From assembly GCA_017562135.1 (NCBI GenBank), contig QEYB01001642.1, forward strand, positions 620,001-684,000: a stretch of 64,000 nucleotides of DNA, written 5' to 3'. The translations under genes were made by a program, and so were the position numbers. Each line of letters opens with the position of its first letter. Position 1 is the first letter of the stretch. Of this stretch, positions 60,163 through 64,000 are shown piece after piece. This DNA is from Dipylidium caninum. Its lineage: Eukaryota; Platyhelminthes; Cestoda; Cyclophyllidea; Dipylidiidae. The notes beneath the pieces are model-generated. The model had not been told where the DNA came from, did no database searches, and worked only from the letters and a program-made list of their open reading frames with translations.

Positions 60163-62896
60163 CTACTTAATATCGCAGTCCTCGCCAAAACAACCGGCCA
60201 GGTACACCGGACAAATTCTGTCATGTTCTTCACCAACAAAGAGATTGGCAAATTCACCTTTTCCATGTTGAATAAAATCAATTATTCCTTCCGGACCTGT
60301 CGAAGTTGCAAAAATCTTCATGGGATTGCTAATGCATGCAAAAAGTCGCTGTTGGCAGGGTCCGCTCGACTTGGGGTTGGGCCTGCGTAGACCACGATCT
60401 GTGGTTATAGTAACCAATCGATAGGTATGAAGGGGTCCCAAACCGGGTCCTTGTATGTTAAGCACTGCTTCTGTTAATCCCGTTGAAATTTCTGGTAGAC
60501 AAATCTAACGGAGATCCAAAGCAGTTAAGTATCAGATAATAAAAAGACTTCGTGGGTGAACAATTCCCGGAAATATTCTGATGACGAGGCTTTCGAATAG
60601 GCAAAAAATGTTAAAAAACCGCAGTTAACATGTACCGGCACACAGAGTGGTATCCTTGGCGGGTCGCCGATGGTATCCACGAGGCCCTGAACAAGCAGAG
60701 AACGGGTTTTTGGATCTAACGGAAGGGCTGCTCTCTTTGAGATATTGAAGCACTCTATTTTTGTGAGATTCGATACTTGGTAAGCACTCCAAGCATGCAG
60801 GCGATCGGCTAATTTGTAGCTCAATGGCTGTAGTGTCTCGACTGAATCTGGAACGGCCAAAATTGGCAAATCGGCGTTGGGCCAAAAGTAGTTCGTCTCA
60901 TAAGTATCTTATTTTGTAAATGCTTTTTAAGTAAGATGTTATAAAACCTCCGCCTTTAATACCGTCTAATTAAACGTTTTATAAGCCATAAATATAGACA
61001 GAGCCATTAACAATGTGTTAATTCGACGGGAAAGAAAAGCTACCACAATGCTTTGAAGAAGGTGTGCAAACTAATGGCGCATAGTGTTCGTCGATGAAAG
61101 TCCATGACAATCTGGAATAATAACTGTAAGCAGAAAAGAAGTCGATAAAACTTGCCACTGGGTCTGCTTCATCAGAGAATAACTCAACATTACCTGGCAA
61201 TTTGAAGGCTGTTTTGACACTTCGCCGCGCAATACTTCTAATTTTTCACAATACCAAGAGGCTAACGCAGGTGGAACAACTGAAGCAATGTGAAACAATG
61301 CATGTTAAGTACGAGAGCCAATTAAGTATGAGACTAGCCCTTTTCACCACCCATCGATGACATCACATTTGAATGTAAAAGTATATTGGTAAGATTTAGT
61401 CTGCCTTCAAATCTAACAATGAACAGTAAAAAGTGGAGAAACCCAGTGCTTTCAGATGCGTAGATGAAATACTTGTGAGAAGCATTGGGAAAAGCAATAA
61501 GTAGCCGATGATATGAAACGCACGTGTAAAACCCTTGAGAAATAAATATGCCACACACCTAAACGGTGAATGAGAGTAATGTGGTGAACGAGAATGTAAG
61601 GCGAGATCCATTTAGCAACTGTGGCGGGAGAAGCGGCTTCCAATTTGGCAAAAACGCCGAGACACACCGGACAGTCCTGTACCGTGGTTCCTGCACGAAT
61701 ATGATTAATGGCTATTATGGGCTCTGGGAATTCCCACCTGCCTTCGCCTCAACAGTCGTTTGTATATTAAAAGACAGAGAATGCTGAAGATCTTATTTTG
61801 CCACAACCGGGAAGTGCGATGAAAGCTCTGCAGCCATAAAATTTTTTGGGTGAAACAAAGTACCTGAATGATGAACTGCTTGATCGTCCAAGGCATCAAA
61901 AAATTCTTCTTCGCTGCTCGTTGACGATTCACAGCTCGATGATGCAGACGCTGGAAGGGCAAAATCTATTAACGTCACAGCCGTTGCATTGCTTAGTATA
62001 TCCTTAAAAACAAAAACATTTAGCTCCATTTTGCAAAAAACAATGGGAGTTTATAGTTCAGACTATTCAACAAAAAAATTACTAAAACCCCATTCAAGAG
62101 TTGGACGTATTTGAAGAGAAATAACCACACTAGTCAAAAAATGGGGATTGGAAAGTACGCGAATGCTGGGAGATGGTGAAAAGACTTCGGTCAATTGAAG
62201 TAGGAGGACCGAGTTTGTCGTCTGCACTTAGAGCGATGAGTCCACAGTCACGAGTGCGGCGAAGACGGTCGAGAAAGACACGCCAGGTACCGACAATTAT
62301 TGTTGCAAAGTCAATCGAAGGAAAGTGTGAGACGAGAAGGTGGAGGACAACCGACAAAAGATCCACTGGTTGACCTCTATAAGAACATCCCAGCGTCCTA
62401 CGTAGGTACTGGAAAAATATACATTTATACGTTGGGTGAAACCAATGTTACCTTACACAGATCATAAAATTTGTACCATTGCACTATTGTAGGACCAAGT
62501 ACATGAAAAACAGTGATTCTTGTGGTGACGATAGAAATGGTCCCTCAAACTCGTTTCGCCAAGACTCACCAGCGACGATCACGCAGCTAAACCACCTTCA
62601 CAAAGGATGAAATAGGGCCAATCATGCCTTGAAAACAAAGCCTTCTGATCAAAGTAATAAAGCTTCAAATGCGGAGTGCGCGATGGATAAAAAGTAGGTG
62701 GCAGAAATTTATTGAAACGTCCAACCGCACACGGTAGCATTGAGACGCAAACACCCCTCATGGATCCCTGAAGGGCAGGAAATCCACGTGAAATAAACCT
62801 CTGAATACTGGGCAAACATTGGGTTGGCACCGAAGTGATTGCGAATATTGTCGACAGATGGGTTTTACGCTCTTTTCGTTTCCTTAACGTATTCAA
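60163..62896 (-). CDS. Unidentified multi-exon protein (approximate gene span)
   Basis: A run of minus-strand exons I could not assign to a family. Pieces, right to left: about 62896-62596 (ends HDWPYFILCE), 62483-62452 (QWYKFYDLCK, phases closing), from 62408 to about 62150 (GQPVDLLSVVLHLLVSHFP ... IIVGTWRVFLDRLRR), about 62000-61840 (with an acidic CESSTSSEEEFFDALDD), about 61300-61210 (VVPPALASWYCEKLEVL), about 61140-61030, about 60900-60640 (YFWPNADLPILAVPDSVETL ... RSLLVQGLVDTIGDPPRIPL), and 60510 to the stop at 60163 (ICLPEISTGLTEAVLNIQGP). Joins between the third and fourth pieces, and several ends, remain unresolved. The protein looks large, soluble and without obvious repeats. It is convergent with PPP1R7 (216 bp apart). 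The 5' end may lie further right. Confidence 0.55.
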
Positions 62897-62939
62897 TACA
62901 TCTGACCTGTTTGTTCATATTGTGTGAATTTCTGCCCTT

Positions 62940-63682
62940 CACTTAGTTAAAAATCATATCGTTTAGTTCCGCAGTTTTGCTTTTATCGCAGTTTAAAATC
63001 GAAGAACAGGACGAGCACGTCATACACTTTATTGTATTATTTCCTAAGAGGCATGGTTGCATCGCAAGCACAAGAGAAACTGTGGGACGTCTGTGGGAAT
63101 GAAAGGCAGTGAAAATTGGTTTGCCAGATTTCGTCCCGATAATTTATCATCGAAGAACGCTCGACGATCTGACCGTCCGTGCAGTTGAAGCCTCATCAAC
63201 TCAAGGCGTTGTCGCTTCAGATCGTGAGAACACAACACGTGACCGTTCAGATATGTTCAGATGCAAAGTGGCCAGAGGTGGCAAATCTTTGCACGAGTGT
63301 TTTTGTCTACGATGACAAGGCGCAACCCCACACATCTTTGGTCATTGGCCAAAAATTATTCGATCTGCCTGTTGAAATGTGTTCACACACCCACCATGTA
63401 GTCCTGACCGTGCACCTCCTTCAGACGCAATTCCATGCAGAACCCCTCAAGTGTATACAATTTTTACTGGCGCTAAGCATATCAAATCACATTTAAATCA
63501 GTATTTTTACATCCTAATGATCAGAAATTTTATGAAAGTGGAATTCTGACACTGTTTGAACGAAAGCAAAAGGTCGTCGGCAAAAACGGAGAGTACCATA
63601 GTGAGTGAAGTTATTTTTAAGCAAATATTTTGAATTCTCATTCTTAATTAAAATCCGCAGTCATTTAGTTGCCAACCCAATA
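62940..63682 (+). mobile_element. Mariner-type transposon relic, internally deleted and frameshifted
   Basis: Fragments of a mariner transposase lie in order on +. The N-terminal helix-turn-helix region spans about 63010-63200 and includes TLLYYFLRG, QAQEKLWDVCGNERQ and, in another frame, NWFARFRPDNLSSKNARRS; a short HQLKAL follows. Then comes the C-terminal part at about 63290-63370 (FVYDDKAQPHTSLVIGQKL, the second catalytic Asp with its PHTS context) and about 63510-63595 (KFYESGILTLFERKQKVV). The central catalytic stretch with the first Asp is missing, so the copy cannot make transposase. The right end carries a mariner-like terminal inverted repeat and a TA. The left end is degenerate; tagttccgcagttttg near 62964 may be its remnant. 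Confidence 0.8.
63665..63680 (-). repeat. Right terminal inverted repeat of the mariner relic
   Basis: The + strand reads ttagttgccaacccaa, i.e. TTGGGTTGGCAACTAA reading inward, the familiar outer end of mariner elements. It is followed by TA at 63681-63682, the expected target-site dinucleotide. Confidence 0.75.
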
Positions 63683-64000
63683 AGACGCCTCTTCCCTCAA
63701 AATTAAAATGCTGACGAAGCAGGAAATCATAAAAAATTAAAATTTGGGGAAGTCACAGGAAAAAAATACAAATTAGAACTGGAAAAATTTTATGAAAATT
63801 TACATTATCAAGCGCCTTCGAGGATGAGATATCAGGAGACATATGTCCCGGCGGTATGTCAGGCATCTCAGTCGTAGCACCGAGTAAGGACTCCTCAAGT
63901 GAAAAAAAAATGTCACCGAGTAGTTTTTGGTAAATGAAACGTAAAATAAAGTGAAGACAGAAATTACAATAAAATTGGCACTCAGAACCTCCGCTAGGAG
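63683..64000. other. Non-coding AT-rich flank to the right edge
   Basis: No ORF of note, no repeat and no RNA gene seen. Confidence 0.5.

Noticed and set aside
60142..60390. 82-codon + strand ORF with a signal-peptide-like start
   Set aside because: It lies antisense to the better supported last exon of the unidentified minus-strand gene.
1..64000. CRISPR arrays, bacterial operons, tRNA or rRNA genes
   Set aside because: No regularly spaced repeats, no ribosome-binding-site-led gene strings and no recognisable tRNA or rRNA core sequences were seen; the window is clearly eukaryotic. A tRNA scan was not possible by eye.

Overview
This is a piece of a metazoan nuclear genome, most probably a parasitic flatworm and, on balance, a tapeworm. 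The reasons are multi-exon animal genes (an IFT protein, a Na,K-ATPase beta subunit, a MARK/PAR-1 kinase), a large number of extremely short introns (27-43 bp) beside kilobase-sized ones, about one gene per 6 kb, and T-rich introns. The organism call is inference; the protein families were recognised by reading the translated exons. No prokaryotic features are present. For eight genes I could build complete models in which every intron phase closes: POLR3A, an immunoglobulin-domain membrane protein, the Na,K-ATPase beta subunit, SGTA, IFT57, TBC1D23, ARFGEF3 and PPP1R7. RRP15 also closes, with two exons.

Layout. 1-12.8 kb: the 5' half of a MARK/PAR-1 kinase on the minus strand, its exons scattered in long A-rich (on +) introns; the gene runs off the left edge. 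15.0-22.1 kb (+): complete 21-exon gene for RPC1, the largest subunit of RNA polymerase III. 22.1-28.6 kb: T-rich non-coding sequence with GC-rich patches. 28.6-32.7 kb (+): a secreted/membrane two-Ig-domain protein I cannot assign to a family. 33.0-34.7 kb (-): compact six-exon Na,K-ATPase beta subunit. 36.0-37.4 kb (+): SGTA-type TPR co-chaperone. 37.5-38.9 kb (-): RRP15 followed closely by a small coiled-coil gene. 39.5-41.7 kb (+): IFT57. 42.3-45.3 kb (-): TBC1D23 with a small ORF just upstream. 45.7-58.1 kb (+): a 26-exon ARFGEF3/BIG3. 58.7-59.9 kb (+): PPP1R7/SDS22. 60.2-62.9 kb (-): an unidentified multi-exon gene. 62.9-63.7 kb: an internally deleted mariner-type transposon relic.

Genes sit mostly in head-to-head pairs (MARK/POLR3A, ATP1B/SGTA, RRP15/IFT57, TBC1D23/ARFGEF3) and tail-to-tail pairs (SGTA/coiled-coil gene, IFT57/TBC1D23, PPP1R7/unknown gene), so several short intergenic spacers are likely two-way promoters. 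Most are housekeeping genes: Pol III transcription, ribosome biogenesis (RRP15), protein targeting (SGTA), ion transport, cilia (IFT57), Golgi/endosome traffic (TBC1D23, ARFGEF3) and PP1 control (PPP1R7). The less familiar items are the Ig-domain membrane protein, the two unnamed minus-strand genes, three GC-AG introns in one gene, a 27-bp intron, and the mariner relic.
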